Source: Novosphingobium resinovorum (lineage in GTDB: Bacteria > Pseudomonadota > Alphaproteobacteria > Sphingomonadales > Sphingomonadaceae). Taken from it: a stretch of 64,000 bases of DNA. The stretch is from positions 1-64,000 of the forward strand of contig NZ_BSFC01000008.1 in assembly GCF_027922145.1 (NCBI RefSeq), written 5' to 3'. Below, in pieces: positions 1 to 8,500 of the stretch; position 1 is the stretch's first letter; every line of letters begins with the position of its first letter. A model generated the notes under the pieces. It was not told the DNA's origin. It was given only the letters and a program-made list of their open reading frames with translations, and made no database searches. The translations under genes and the position numbers were made by a program.

Positions 1-2
1 AT

Positions 3-182
3 GCGATCGCCTCAATCTACACCGGAAATTACACCACGAGCGCGGACGCTAACGATGAATGGCTCAAAGTGGTCGCGAACTGCCGCAATAGCGGACGGAC
101 CGCACCTCGGGACCGACATTGGATCGCTGAGCGTCTCAAAGGGGCCGACTCGCGCATTCCCCGGCCGAGCTTCCCGAGCTAA
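3..182 (+). CDS. 3' end of an unidentified gene (truncated by window start)
   Basis: The frame is open from the first bases and ends at TAA 180-182, giving about 59 C-terminal residues. Third codon positions are strongly G/C, as in the real genes of this window, which is the main reason to call it coding. The tail ends ...RIPRPSFPS. No motif was recognised and no function is proposed. It lies about 70 bp upstream of the deacetylase-fold gene on the same strand, so the two could share a transcript. Because the start lies outside the window, the length and family cannot be judged. Confidence 0.4.
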   Translation, partial: AIASIYTGNYTTSADANDEWLKVVANCRNSGRTAPRDRHWIAERLKGADSRIPRPSFPS

Positions 183-250
183 AATCGTCTGGTCAGCGCC
201 GCCGACAATGCTGCTCGACCTGTGTATCAAGGCGCTCTACCTGCAAGGCC

Positions 251-1162
251 ATGCTGCATATCGTCCATCATCCCGGTTACGTGGTCGAAACCGAGCGCAT
301 GGGCACTTTCCCGCATGACAAGTATGCGCTGGTCATGCGTGCACTGGGCGAAACGGGTGTGCCGATGACCATACATGCGCCCGAAATCATGCCACGAGAA
401 TGGCTCGAGGCAGTCCACGACCCTGCCTATGTCGATGAAGTCATCAGTTGTTCCGTCCCGGCGGCCAAGCAACGCCGGATCGGTTTTGCGATCGATGAGC
501 GGATATCCCGGCGATCGCAGCTTTCCCCCGGAGGAACATGGCTCGCGGCGAAACTGGCGCTGCGGCATGGATATGCGGCAAATTCCGCCGGTGGCAGCCA
601 CCACGCCCTGGCCGATACCGGCGCGGGCTATTGTGTGTTCAACGATCTGGCGCTTGCCGCCAACAGGCTGATCGAGGACGGTAACGTCTCACGCATCCTG
701 ATACTCGATCTCGACGTACATCAGGGGGACGGTACTGCCGCCCTCACCGCAGGACGCAGCGACATCTTCACGCTGTCCATTCATGCCGAGAAGAACTTTC
801 CCACACGCAAGGCGCGCTCGTCGCTGGATATCGGACTACCCGATGCAACGGGCGATGCGGACTATCTGAAAGCGCTGGCCGGAGCGCTGCCCAACGTCCT
901 CGATCATTTCATGCCTGAACTGATCCTGCTGCAGGCAGGCGTCGATGCCCATGCGGAAGACAAGCTTGGCCGGCTGTCCATGACCGACGAGGGCCTAGCG
1001 GACCGCGATCGATTTGTGGCGGCAGAGGCGATGCGGCGCGCCATTCCATTGGCGAGCACGCTGGGCGGTGGCTATGGCACAGATCGCGAAGCCGTAGCCA
1101 TGCGGCACGCCCGCACGATCCTCACCCTGTTCAACACGATCAGCGCGCGAAATGCCGCCTGA
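251..1162 (+). CDS. Histone deacetylase family protein (AcuC/acetylpolyamine amidohydrolase-like)
   Basis: This 303-aa protein has the arginase/deacetylase fold of zinc-dependent class II-type deacetylases. The catalytic parts are visible: the His pair in GGSHHA (His117/His118), zinc ligands Asp155 and His157 in DLDVHQGDGT, the third ligand Asp232 in GVDAH, and the transition-state Tyr275 in LGGGYG. Bacterial relatives remove acetyl groups from small amines or from proteins such as acyl-CoA synthetase, and the exact substrate cannot be read here. The length is normal for bacterial members. The ATG at 251 is the first in-frame start beside the conserved N-terminus and has only a weak Shine-Dalgarno. 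It has no obvious link to the catabolic genes, although the window does contain acyl-CoA ligases that such enzymes sometimes regulate. Confidence 0.85.
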   Translation: MLHIVHHPGYVVETERMGTFPHDKYALVMRALGETGVPMTIHAPEIMPREWLEAVHDPAYVDEVISCSVPAAKQRRIGFAIDERISRRSQLSPGGTWLAAKLALRHGYAANSAGGSHHALADTGAGYCVFNDLALAANRLIEDGNVSRILILDLDVHQGDGTAALTAGRSDIFTLSIHAEKNFPTRKARSSLDIGLPDATGDADYLKALAGALPNVLDHFMPELILLQAGVDAHAEDKLGRLSMTDEGLADRDRFVAAEAMRRAIPLASTLGGGYGTDREAVAMRHARTILTLFNTISARNAA

Positions 1163-1185
1163 TTGCGCAGGGCTTACCTTACTAG

Positions 1186-1371
1186 GCCCGCCTCACTCTC
1201 GGCGTCGATGCGCTCGCCCAGCTTTTCGATCTCCTTGGGATTGAGAATTCAGGTGCAGGTCTTACGGCCTTTGCGGAACATCGGCCGCCTAAGCAGGATG
1301 CCCGTCTGCCCCTATTTCGATCGCGGGCGGTCGAGCTTAAGCGTTTCAAGTATCTGAAAATACCTGCTTAG
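1186..1371 (+). pseudogene. Possible gene remnant, unidentified
   Basis: A 61-codon frame opens straight after a TAG and has no credible start codon. It reads like protein (hydrophobic LGVDALAQLFDLLGIE, then AFAEHRPP) and ends at TAG 1369-1371. The AFAEHRPP stretch loosely resembles the C-terminus of enoyl-CoA hydratases, but this is too weak to assign. Together with the unlabelled sequence to 1485 it forms a 323-bp gap between two real genes. The rest of the gap (1372-1485) shows nothing recognisable. Confidence 0.2.
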
Positions 1372-1485
1372 ATATCGCTAGTAAACACTTGATCTATCAG
1401 CATCCCAGAGACCTTACGTTTGATCACACCTCTTCGCTGCCCAGCTAAAAGAACGGGCCAAAATTCCAGATCATTGCAAATCCGT

Positions 1486-2232
1486 CTACGTGGAGCAGCC
1501 GAAGGCCCGTTGCTCCAACACGCCTCGCGCCTCTTCCAGCAACGGCAGCGCTGCTTCCAAGTCCCCCGAATGGCTTGGTTCGATCGCCCGTGAGGCAGAA
1601 AGCGCGGCGACGACAGCGCCCTTCGCATCGCGCAGCGGAACCGCGATGCATGCCAGCCCTTCGCTGATCTCTTCACGATCGCAGGCATAGCCCAGCCGGC
1701 GCACTGCCACGAACTCCCGCGCAAGCGCACGAGGCTCGGTGATCGTATGCGTAGTCAGTTGGACGAATGGACCGGCCTCCAGATAGCGGGCCTGCTCTCC
1801 ATCCGGCAGATGCGCCAGCAGGACCTTGCCGATCGCGGAGCAATAGGCCTCCAACTGCATCCCTACTTTCGTGAACAGATCGCCGCCCACCTTGACGCGG
1901 TACGTCACCATATCGCCGTCGAGGGTGCCCAGTTGCACGACGCAGCCCAAACGCCTCGCGAAGTCGGGCAACAATTGGCGGCCGATACCGGACAGCACCT
2001 CCGGCACGTTGATCCGGCCCGCGAAGGCGAGCATTCGCGGGCCGGCAACATGACGCCCGCCTCCAACCGGCGTCAGCAGCCCTGCGTCACGCAACGTGGC
2101 AAGATGCCGGTGTATGGTTGCCACCGGGACATTGAGACTGCCCGCAAGCGATGAGGCGCGGCTGCGCCCGCCATCGGTCAGGACCGCCTCCAACAAGTCC
2201 GTCGCCCTCTCGAAAGATGAAAGGCGCGGCAT
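1486..2232 (-). CDS. IclR-family transcriptional regulator
   Basis: The protein has an N-terminal winged helix-turn-helix (residues about 5-65, with VPVATIHRHLATLRDAGLL as recognition region). The C-terminal IclR effector-binding domain contains the typical YCSAIGKVLLAHL and GYACDREEISEGLACIAVPL blocks. IclR proteins of this type commonly control aromatic-acid catabolism and bind a pathway intermediate. It is divergent from the hydratase gene that opens the lower meta pathway, so control of that operon and of itself is likely. The start at 2232 (MPRLSSFERA) is preferred. An alternative ATG at 2244 lies inside a perfect palindrome (2238-2254) that looks like the operator. Length 248 aa is normal. 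Confidence 0.88.
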   Translation of the reverse strand: MPRLSSFERATDLLEAVLTDGGRSRASSLAGSLNVPVATIHRHLATLRDAGLLTPVGGGRHVAGPRMLAFAGRINVPEVLSGIGRQLLPDFARRLGCVVQLGTLDGDMVTYRVKVGGDLFTKVGMQLEAYCSAIGKVLLAHLPDGEQARYLEAGPFVQLTTHTITEPRALAREFVAVRRLGYACDREEISEGLACIAVPLRDAKGAVVAALSASRAIEPSHSGDLEAALPLLEEARGVLEQRAFGCST

Positions 2233-2237
2233 TCTAT

Positions 2238-2254
2238 TTCTCATATTGTGAGAA
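2238..2254. promoter_or_regulatory. Candidate IclR operator, palindrome TTCTCA-N5-TGAGAA
   Basis: A perfect 6-bp inverted repeat with a 5-nt spacer sits just upstream of the preferred IclR start and about 80 bp upstream of the hydratase start. It is the only clear dyad in this divergent region, which suggests auto-regulation and control of the operon. Assignment to the IclR protein is inference from position. Confidence 0.5.
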
Positions 2255-2331
2255 GTAAACCTGCTAGCCAACTGGCGCAAGTCATGCCGCGCATCTATGC
2301 TCGACGGCAAGCGAGAGGGAGACCATCGGTA

Positions 2332-3117
2332 ATGACCGAAACACCGCACGAGAGCCTGGCGAAAAGGCTGCGCGACGCTTACGTCGCGGGCGCCGTACCA
2401 CCACTGAGGGATGGCCTTGAGCCGGTGGATGCGGCGGGCGCCTATGCCGTGCAGGAGATCAACACCCGTCACTGGCAGGCACAGGGCCGCCGCATCGTCG
2501 GCAGGAAGGCGGGCCTAACGGCAAAGGCCGTGCAGGTTCAGCTCGGCGTCGATCAACCGGATTTCGGCGTCCTGTTCGATGACATGCGCATCGCCGACGG
2601 CGGACTTCTCGCGGCTTCCCGGACGATCCAGCCGAAGGCCGAAGCCGAGATCGCGCTCGTGCTGGCACGCGACCTGCCGGAAGACACGACCACCGCCGCG
2701 CAGGTGGGCGCGGCGACGGGCTCGGTTCACGCCGCGATCGAGATCGTCGATTCCCGCATCGCCGACTGGAAGATCACCTTTGCCGATACCGTGGCGGACA
2801 ATGGATCGTCCGCCTTCTTCGTGATCGCAGAGGAAGGCGTTCCGATCGCCGGGCGTGACTTGTGGAGTTGCGGCATGGTGATGACGGTGAACGGCGCGAT
2901 CGCTTCGATCGGCGCTGGCGCAGCCGCCCTCGGCCATCCGCTCGAAGCGGCCGCCTGGCTGGCACGCACGCTGGCGGCACGGGGCGATCCCCTCAAGGCG
3001 GGCGACATACTACTTACCGGCGCGCTGGGGCCGATGGTGCCTCTCTCGCCGGGCGATCAGGTGCGCGCCGTGGTCGGCGGGATCGGCGAATGCGCTTTCA
3101 GCTTCGGCGGAGAATGA
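2332..3117 (+). CDS. 2-oxopent-4-enoate (2-hydroxypenta-2,4-dienoate) hydratase
   Basis: This 261-aa member of the fumarylacetoacetate-hydrolase fold adds water to 2-hydroxypenta-2,4-dienoate to give 4-hydroxy-2-oxovalerate, the first step of the lower meta pathway (MhpD/BphH/XylJ/CmtF group). Family signatures are [23 protein letters not shown] near residues 45-70, the metal-binding [11 protein letters not shown], and the [13 protein letters not shown] block. The ATG at 2332 is chosen because the upstream in-frame extension has no family similarity. It is followed after 4 bp by the acetaldehyde dehydrogenase and then the aldolase, the standard order for these enzymes, so they almost certainly form one operon under the divergent IclR regulator. 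Confidence 0.92.
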   Translation: MTETPHESLAKRLRDAYVAGAVPPLRDGLEPVDAAGAYAVQEINTRHWQAQGRRIVGRKAGLTAKAVQVQLGVDQPDFGVLFDDMRIADGGLLAASRTIQPKAEAEIALVLARDLPEDTTTAAQVGAATGSVHAAIEIVDSRIADWKITFADTVADNGSSAFFVIAEEGVPIAGRDLWSCGMVMTVNGAIASIGAGAAALGHPLEAAAWLARTLAARGDPLKAGDILLTGALGPMVPLSPGDQVRAVVGGIGECAFSFGGE

Positions 3118-3121
3118 CGCC

Positions 3122-4066
3122 ATGAGCAGAACCAAGGTCGCGATCATCGGCTCGGGGAACATCGGCACCGACCTGATGATGAAGATCATGCGGCTCTCGA
3201 AGACGCTCGAGGTGGCCGCGATGATCGGCGTCGATCCGTCCTCGGACGGCCTTGCCCGCGCCGAGCGCATGGGCATCGCCACCAGCAGCGCGGGGATCGA
3301 CGGGCTGCTTGCCCTGCCCGGCTTCGACGAGATCGGCATCGTCTTCGACGCCACGTCCGCAGGCGCGCACGAGCGGCACGACGCCGTCCTGCGCGAGCAC
3401 GGCAAGCGCGTGGTCGATCTCACCCCCGCCGCGATAGGGCCTTTCGTGGTGCCGCCGGTCAACGGCGCAGCGCATCTCGATGCCGCCAACGTCAACATGG
3501 TGACTTGCGGCGGACAGGCGACGATCCCTATCGTCCACGCCATCAACCGCGTAGCGCCTGTGCACTATGCCGAGATCGTTGCCTCCATCGCCTCGAAAAG
3601 CGCAGGTCCGGGCACGCGTGCCAACATCGACGAGTTTACCGAGACGACCAGCCGCGCCATCGTCGAGATCGGCGGCGCCAAGCGGGGCAAGGCGATCATC
3701 GTGCTCAACCCCGCGGAACCGCCGCTCATCATGCGCGACACAGTGCTGTGCCTGTGCGAGGACGCGGACCGCGAGGCGATCGCCGAAAGCATCGCCGCCA
3801 TGGTCGCGCAGGTCCAGGAATACGTCCCCGGCTACCGCCTGAAGCAAGCGGTCCAGTTCGAAAGCATCGGCTCCAACCGCCCCTTGCGCATTCCCGAAAT
3901 GGCATCGACCGGCCGGACCGAATTCACCGGCCTCAAGGTTTCCGTCTTCCTCGAGGTGGAGGGCGCGGCGCATTACCTGCCCGCTTATGCCGGCAACCTC
4001 GATATCATGACCTCGGCGGCCCTGCGCACGGCCGAGCGGATCGCCATGAAGGAGGCCGCCCTGTGA
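3122..4066 (+). CDS. dmpF: Acetaldehyde dehydrogenase (acetylating)
   Basis: 314 aa, the family's usual length (DmpF/MhpF/BphJ). The enzyme oxidises acetaldehyde with NAD+ and CoA to acetyl-CoA, normally in a channelling complex with the aldolase encoded next. The N-terminal dinucleotide motif is GSGNIG (residues 11-16), and the catalytic cysteine lies in [12 protein letters not shown] near residue 129. The C-terminal [16 protein letters not shown] block is also family-typical. The last codon overlaps the GTG start of the aldolase gene (GTGA), which implies translational coupling of the two partners. Confidence 0.95.
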   Translation: MSRTKVAIIGSGNIGTDLMMKIMRLSKTLEVAAMIGVDPSSDGLARAERMGIATSSAGIDGLLALPGFDEIGIVFDATSAGAHERHDAVLREHGKRVVDLTPAAIGPFVVPPVNGAAHLDAANVNMVTCGGQATIPIVHAINRVAPVHYAEIVASIASKSAGPGTRANIDEFTETTSRAIVEIGGAKRGKAIIVLNPAEPPLIMRDTVLCLCEDADREAIAESIAAMVAQVQEYVPGYRLKQAVQFESIGSNRPLRIPEMASTGRTEFTGLKVSVFLEVEGAAHYLPAYAGNLDIMTSAALRTAERIAMKEAAL

Positions 4067-5091
4067 CCCCCGCCAAGCCAAAGCTCTATATCCAGGACGT
4101 CACCCTGCGCGACGGGATGCACGCGATCCGTCACCAGTACGGCCTCGACCACGTCCGGTCGATCGCGCGCGCCCTCGACCGTGCCGGGGTGGATGCGATC
4201 GAAGTGGCGCACGGCGACGGGCTCAGCGGGTCCTCGTTCAACTACGGGTTCGGCGCGCATACCGACTGGGAATGGCTGGAAGCGGTGGCAGAAGTGCTGG
4301 AAAGCGCGGTGCTGACGACGCTGCTGCTGCCGGGGATCGGCACGGTCCATGACCTCAAACAGGCGCACAGCCTTGGCGTCCGCTCGGTCCGCATCGCGAC
4401 GCACTGCACCGAGGCGGACGTTTCGCGCCAGCATATCGAGGCGGCACGCGGCCTCGATATGGACGTGTCCGGCTTCCTGATGATGAGCCATATGGCAGAG
4501 CCGGAAGTACTGGCCCGGCAGGCGCTCCTGATGGAGCAATACGGCGCCCACTGCGTCTACGTCACCGACAGCGGCGGCGCCATGAACATGGACGACTACG
4601 CGGCGCGGCTGCAGGCTTACGACCGGGTGCTCAAGCCGGAAACGCAGCGCGGCGTGCATGCGCACCACAACCTCTCGCTCGGAGTGGCGAACTCCATCGT
4701 CGCTGTGCAGAACGGCGCGGTGCGCGTCGATGCCTCGCTGGCGGGGATGGGCGCGGGGGCGGGCAATGCTCCGCTCGAAGTGTTCATCGCCGCTGCGGAC
4801 CGCAACGGCTGGGACCACGGCTGCGATCTCTACGCGCTGATGGACGCGGCAGAGGATCTGGTTCGCCCTTTGCAGGACCGCCCCGTGCGCGTCGATCGCG
4901 AGACGCTGACGCTCGGCTATGCCGGGGTCTACTCCAGCTTCCTGCGCCATGCGGAAAAAGCCAGCGCCGATCACGGCGTCGACACCCGCGCCATTCTTGT
5001 CGAGGCCGGGCGTCGCAAGATGGTCGGCGGGCAGGAGGACATGATCGTCGATATCGCGCTCGACCTCGCGCGGGCACCATCGGCGCAGTGA
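4063..5091 (+). CDS. dmpG: 4-hydroxy-2-oxovalerate aldolase
   Basis: 342 aa, the DmpG/MhpE/BphI family. It cleaves 4-hydroxy-2-oxovalerate to pyruvate and acetaldehyde, which pass to the dehydrogenase. The HMGL-type TIM barrel starts with [17 protein letters not shown], where the RDG arginine/aspartate and the following histidine are the catalytic and metal-site residues. [10 protein letters not shown] and [13 protein letters not shown] carry the other metal histidines, and a DmpG-type communication domain follows. The GTG at 4063 is chosen because it gives the family N-terminus and overlaps the preceding stop. A strong terminator follows at 5096. Confidence 0.95.
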   Translation: MTPAKPKLYIQDVTLRDGMHAIRHQYGLDHVRSIARALDRAGVDAIEVAHGDGLSGSSFNYGFGAHTDWEWLEAVAEVLESAVLTTLLLPGIGTVHDLKQAHSLGVRSVRIATHCTEADVSRQHIEAARGLDMDVSGFLMMSHMAEPEVLARQALLMEQYGAHCVYVTDSGGAMNMDDYAARLQAYDRVLKPETQRGVHAHHNLSLGVANSIVAVQNGAVRVDASLAGMGAGAGNAPLEVFIAAADRNGWDHGCDLYALMDAAEDLVRPLQDRPVRVDRETLTLGYAGVYSSFLRHAEKASADHGVDTRAILVEAGRRKMVGGQEDMIVDIALDLARAPSAQ

Positions 5092-5095
5092 AAAG

Positions 5096-5129
5096 AAGAC
5101 CTGGTCCGTTTTCAGTGGACCAGGTCTTT
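5096..5129 (+). terminator. Rho-independent-type terminator of the hydratase/dehydrogenase/aldolase operon
   Basis: A perfect 12-bp stem (5096-5107 pairing 5117-5128) with a 9-nt loop begins a few bases after the aldolase stop. It ends in TTTA. The uracil run is short, but the position and stem strength fit the end of this operon. Confidence 0.75.
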
Positions 5130-5145
5130 AGAGTCATAGGAGAGA

Positions 5146-5217
5146 GACCGCCTGAGGCGGTCCGGTCGAACCGGAAGACAGGCATCGCCTGCGGAGGCGA
5201 TGCGCATCCCGTGGATG
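5146..5217 (+). other. Array of four adjacent small hairpins; possible structured RNA
   Basis: After the terminator come four compact perfect inverted repeats in a row: 5146-5152/5156-5162 (7 bp), 5161-5166/5170-5175 (6 bp, sharing two bases with the first), 5182-5190/5195-5203 (9 bp, loop GCGG) and 5205-5209/5213-5217 (5 bp). There is no open reading frame. The array sits about 120 bp upstream of the acyl-CoA dehydrogenase start, so it could be an untranslated leader, a small RNA or a processed 3' end. I do not recognise it as a known riboswitch class. Confidence 0.4.
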
Positions 5218-5247
5218 TGAGGTCCGACGATTTCAATCTCGCATAAA

Positions 5248-5262
5248 GTTCACAGGTTTACA
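5248..5262. promoter_or_regulatory. Direct repeat GTTCACA-g-GTTTACA upstream of acyl-CoA dehydrogenase
   Basis: Two related 7-nt units lie in direct orientation 72 bp upstream of the acyl-CoA dehydrogenase start. The same half-site (TGTRAAC when read on the other strand) recurs as an inverted pair at 62016-62031 in the divergent promoter of the beta-oxidation genes. A shared regulator is inference. Confidence 0.3.
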
Positions 5263-5334
5263 ATATGCGATTTCATGGGCTAACCCGAAGGGTGACGGGG
5301 TGACGCACGATCGCCGCGAAAAAGGGATGATGCC

Positions 5335-6477
5335 ATGTTGGAACGCGATGCCAGCCACCTTTTCGACGAAGACCTCCGGCTGTTTCGCCAGACCGTGCGC
5401 CGCTTCGTCGAGCGCGAATTCTCGCCCCGGGTGGAGGAGTTCGAGGACGCCGGAAAGGTCGCCCGCGACTTCTGGCTAAAGATGGGCGAGGCCGGGTTCC
5501 TGTGCCCCGGAATTCCGGAGGAGTTCGGCGGTCTTGGGCTCGACTTCCGGTTCAATGCCATCCTCAACGAGGAACTGACTTATGCGATGATGTCGGACAG
5601 CGTGACGCTGCAGTCCGACATCACGATGCCCTACCTGCTGCACTACGCATCGGACGAACTCAACGCGCGCTGGCTGCCGGGCATGCTGTCGGGCGAGACA
5701 GTGTCCGCAATCGCGATGACCGAACCGGGCGCAGGCTCGGACCTGCAGGGCGTGCGCACCACGGCGCGGCGTGACGGCGACGAATACGTCATCAACGGCT
5801 CCAAGACCTTCATCACCAACGGGCAGAATGCCGACGTCATCATCACGGTATGCAAGACCGAGCCGGAACTGGGCGCCAAGGGCACCTCGCTGATCCTGGT
5901 CGAAGCGGATCGCGCCGGGTTCGAGCGCGGGCGCAATCTCGACAAGGTCGGGCAGTGGATGGCGGATACCTCCGAACTGTTCTTCAACGACGTGCGCGTG
6001 CCCGCCAGCAATCTCATCGGGCAGGAGAACCGGGGGTTCATCTACCTCGTCAGCGAACTGGCGCAGGAGCGTCTGTCGATCTCCATCACCGCGCAGACCG
6101 CCGCGCAGCGCGCCTATGACGAGGCGGTGGCCTTCACGCGTGAGCGCAAGGCCTTCGGCAAGGCAATCATCGATTTCCAGAACACCCGCTTCACCCTCGC
6201 CGACATCAAGGCCAAGCTGCAGGTCGGCTGGGCTCATCTCGACTGGGCGATCGCGCGCCATGTGCGCGGCGAACTGACGGCCGAGGAAGCGGCGGCGTCG
6301 AAGTACTGGCACACCGAGATGCAGTGGCTGGCCTGCGACGCGGCGCTGCAACTGCATGGCGGCGCCGGATACATGAACGAGTACCCGATCGCCCGCATCT
6401 GGCGCGATGCGCGCGTGCGCCGGATCTACGGCGGGTCGAGCGAGATCATGCGCGAACTGGTCGGCCGCTCCCTGTGA
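5335..6477 (+). CDS. Acyl-CoA dehydrogenase (long-chain/isovaleryl type)
   Basis: This 380-aa flavoenzyme should form a 2,3-double bond in an acyl-CoA and pass electrons to ETF. It has the usual order of helical N-domain, beta middle domain (AMTEPGAGSDLQG near residues 127-139, NGSKTFITNG) and helical C-domain (ERKAFGKAI, QLHGGAGYMNEYP). The medium-chain catalytic glutamate position reads IYGGSSEIM, with Gly instead of Glu. As in LCAD and isovaleryl-CoA dehydrogenase, the base is therefore probably Glu245 in QERL. It stands alone on the plus strand and is convergent with the kinase-like gene. The substrate could be a branched acyl-CoA, such as one from isobutyrate, but this is inference. Confidence 0.9.
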   Translation: MLERDASHLFDEDLRLFRQTVRRFVEREFSPRVEEFEDAGKVARDFWLKMGEAGFLCPGIPEEFGGLGLDFRFNAILNEELTYAMMSDSVTLQSDITMPYLLHYASDELNARWLPGMLSGETVSAIAMTEPGAGSDLQGVRTTARRDGDEYVINGSKTFITNGQNADVIITVCKTEPELGAKGTSLILVEADRAGFERGRNLDKVGQWMADTSELFFNDVRVPASNLIGQENRGFIYLVSELAQERLSISITAQTAAQRAYDEAVAFTRERKAFGKAIIDFQNTRFTLADIKAKLQVGWAHLDWAIARHVRGELTAEEAAASKYWHTEMQWLACDAALQLHGGAGYMNEYPIARIWRDARVRRIYGGSSEIMRELVGRSL

Positions 6478-6514
6478 GCGGCCAAATTCGGAGCGCGATG
6501 ACTTGACCTCAAAT

Positions 6515-6544
6515 CGTCATTGCGAGCGCATCGAAGCAATGACG
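6515..6544. repeat. REP-type hairpin, single short copy
   Basis: The arms CGTCATTGC / GCAATGACG (6515-6523 and 6536-6544) enclose GAGCGCATCGAA. The sequence is the same element as the longer copies at 19064 and 21175. It lies between two convergent genes, where it can end transcription from both sides. Confidence 0.8.
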
Positions 6545-6553
6545 AAGGGTGGT

Positions 6554-7561
6554 TCAATCCCGGCAGTAATGCGCCGCTTCGGCAAGGAAGCGCGCCTCGT
6601 GCGTGGGATCGGCGAAGTAGGAATCGTGCCCCGCGAGGCGCGAATAGCGATAGAGCGCCGCCAGCTTGAAGTTCACCATGGCCTGATACCAGCGGATATC
6701 GATCGCCTCGCCCCCGGTCTGCGCAAAGTAGCGCGCGATCACCGTTTGCGGCTCGGGGCAACCGGCTTCCAGCAGCGCAGCCGCCAGATCCTGCACCGGC
6801 GTATGGCACGCCCCTTCCCGTGGGAGCGAGCAGGCGAGATAGGCAAGGTCCAGCAGCGGATCGCCGACGGTCGCCAGTTCCCAGTCGAGGATGGCGACGA
6901 GCCGGGGCACCCCCTCGCCGCTCCACATGACATTGCCGAGGCGCATGTCGTTGTGGATGATCGCCGCGCCGGAAGGCTCGGGCGCCCTGCCCTCCAGCCA
7001 TGCCGCGACTTCGCGGAACGCCGGGGACGGCTCCTCGCGCCCGTCATCCAGCATGCGCGCGAATATCCGCAGGTGGCGCGCGTTGAAGGCTTCCGGCCTG
7101 GCCTTCCCGGCAAGCGGGGTGGCGCTCCAGTCGATGCCGTGAAGCTGCGCCATCGCCGAGACCAGTTGCCCCGCCATGCCCTCGCCGACACTCTCGCCGG
7201 TAAAGGCGGCCGGAAGCGTCTCGGTGACGACCACGCCGTCCACCATGTCCATGATGTAGAACGGCACGTCGAAGACCGCGCCCGCCTCGGCCGTTGCCAG
7301 TACGCCTGGGACGGGGACGCCGTGCGGCCCGACGATGCGCAGGAAGCCCGCCTCGCGCAGCACGTCGTTGCTGCCCGGTGGGAACGGCGGCGGCGGCGGG
7401 CGGCGCAGCACCATGCCCCGCCCGCCCGTGTCGAGGCGGAACGTCAGGTTGCTGTGCCCGTCGCCGATCGGCGCGATGCGGGGTTCTTCGTCGGCAAGGT
7501 CATGCTCGCGCAGGAAGGCATGCAGGCGCTCGCGCGTGGGCGCATCGAAACTCCAGCTCAA
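6554..7561 (-). CDS. Phosphotransferase (APH/ACAD10-11 kinase-like), divergent subtype
   Basis: 335 aa with an aminoglycoside-phosphotransferase/protein-kinase-like fold. The phosphate-binding loop is GDGHSNLTFRL, the catalytic loop is IIHNDMRLGN (HxD...N), and the metal aspartate is in ILDWELATVGD. It differs from the other five kinase-like proteins in the window, which carry GGASKEQF and an HQDxLL tail, and instead resembles the kinase half of ACAD11. The only start that fits is TTG at 7561, overlapping the stop of the upstream CrtC-like gene, since the ATG at 7609 would overlap that gene by 52 bp. It may phosphorylate a hydroxyl group on a substrate or CoA ester, which is unproven. Confidence 0.8.
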   Translation of the reverse strand: MSWSFDAPTRERLHAFLREHDLADEEPRIAPIGDGHSNLTFRLDTGGRGMVLRRPPPPPFPPGSNDVLREAGFLRIVGPHGVPVPGVLATAEAGAVFDVPFYIMDMVDGVVVTETLPAAFTGESVGEGMAGQLVSAMAQLHGIDWSATPLAGKARPEAFNARHLRIFARMLDDGREEPSPAFREVAAWLEGRAPEPSGAAIIHNDMRLGNVMWSGEGVPRLVAILDWELATVGDPLLDLAYLACSLPREGACHTPVQDLAAALLEAGCPEPQTVIARYFAQTGGEAIDIRWYQAMVNFKLAALYRYSRLAGHDSYFADPTHEARFLAEAAHYCRD

Positions 7562-8478
7562 CGGGTCGCTCCGCTTTCCACCAGATGGTCGAGATAGGCC
7601 TGCTGCCAATGCGTCTCGTACTGCCCCGCCGCTACCGCGCCGTCGATCGACCCGGTACAGGCGGCTTCCTGGATGAGCGTGCCGAACTTGTCCTTGGTCG
7701 GCAGCTTGACGAGGCCGAAGCGCTGCAGTTCGAGCAGGCAGGTTTCCCCGGAGGTATCGACAATCTCGGCACGCAGGGTGTCCTGGCTCATGTCGTCACG
7801 ATAGGTGCCGTGCTGGCGGATCGTGGCGATCGGCGTCAGCGCCCCGTCGCGCACGACATAGCCCGCGCAGCCCAGCTCGCCGCGCGCGATCCAGATCCAG
7901 CCGTTTATCATGCGGCTGCCATCGGGCGTATAGGCGCACAGCCACTTCCAGTGCTGCGGCACGCCCCAGTTGCGGTTGCCCCAGCTGTGATCGCGGTGCG
8001 CCATGCCCGAAAGGTCGATCGTGCGCCCGCCCGTGCGGATGCTGCCCTCGATCCGCCCGGTCTGCTCGTAGCGGTTGAGCGCGAACCATGCGGGCAACCC
8101 ATCGGGATTGTCATGATAGCTGAAGGGCGGATGGCTGCCGGTGAAGGTGAAATCCAGTTCCACGCGCTCGCTGCGATAGCTGACCCTGGCCGGCTCTCCG
8201 AAGCCGGTCTTGCGCAGTTCCAGCCCCTCGAACGACAGCGCGTCGAGGTCCATCCCCGCAGGTATCTCGCCATTGACGAGTTCGAGCAGCAACGGCCGCT
8301 TCTCCTCCCCCCAGAGCACCACGTTGAAGCCCGCCTTCCCGGCGCTGGTCAAGTAGAGATAGGCCTGAAAACCGAGCTTCTGCTCGGGCAGGATCGTCTG
8401 CCAGAACAGGGAATCCCGCATGCGGCCGCTGTCGTCGGCGGGGTGGCGCAGATGATCGCGGGGGGAAAAGCGCGACAT
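7558..8478 (-). CDS. CrtC/AttH-like protein (DUF7064/7065 type)
   Basis: 306 aa, predicted all-beta, and related by the tryptophan-rich motif HRDHSWGNRNWG (near residues 161-172) to hydroxyneurosporene synthase-like (CrtC/AttH lipocalin-like) proteins. CrtC itself hydrates a carotenoid double bond, but most relatives have no known reaction. It has no signal peptide. It is one of four such proteins here and is most like the copy at 50532 (both have DHSWG followed by a Trp-Gly pair and a central FxLNRYEQ/YYGDDRTEQ-type block). It lies between a GntR regulator and a coupled kinase-like gene, so it probably works with the kinase on the same metabolite. Confidence 0.75.
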   Translation of the reverse strand: MSRFSPRDHLRHPADDSGRMRDSLFWQTILPEQKLGFQAYLYLTSAGKAGFNVVLWGEEKRPLLLELVNGEIPAGMDLDALSFEGLELRKTGFGEPARVSYRSERVELDFTFTGSHPPFSYHDNPDGLPAWFALNRYEQTGRIEGSIRTGGRTIDLSGMAHRDHSWGNRNWGVPQHWKWLCAYTPDGSRMINGWIWIARGELGCAGYVVRDGALTPIATIRQHGTYRDDMSQDTLRAEIVDTSGETCLLELQRFGLVKLPTKDKFGTLIQEAACTGSIDGAVAAGQYETHWQQAYLDHLVESGATR

Positions 8479-8500
8479 GAAATCTCCTTCGTGGGCTCGC

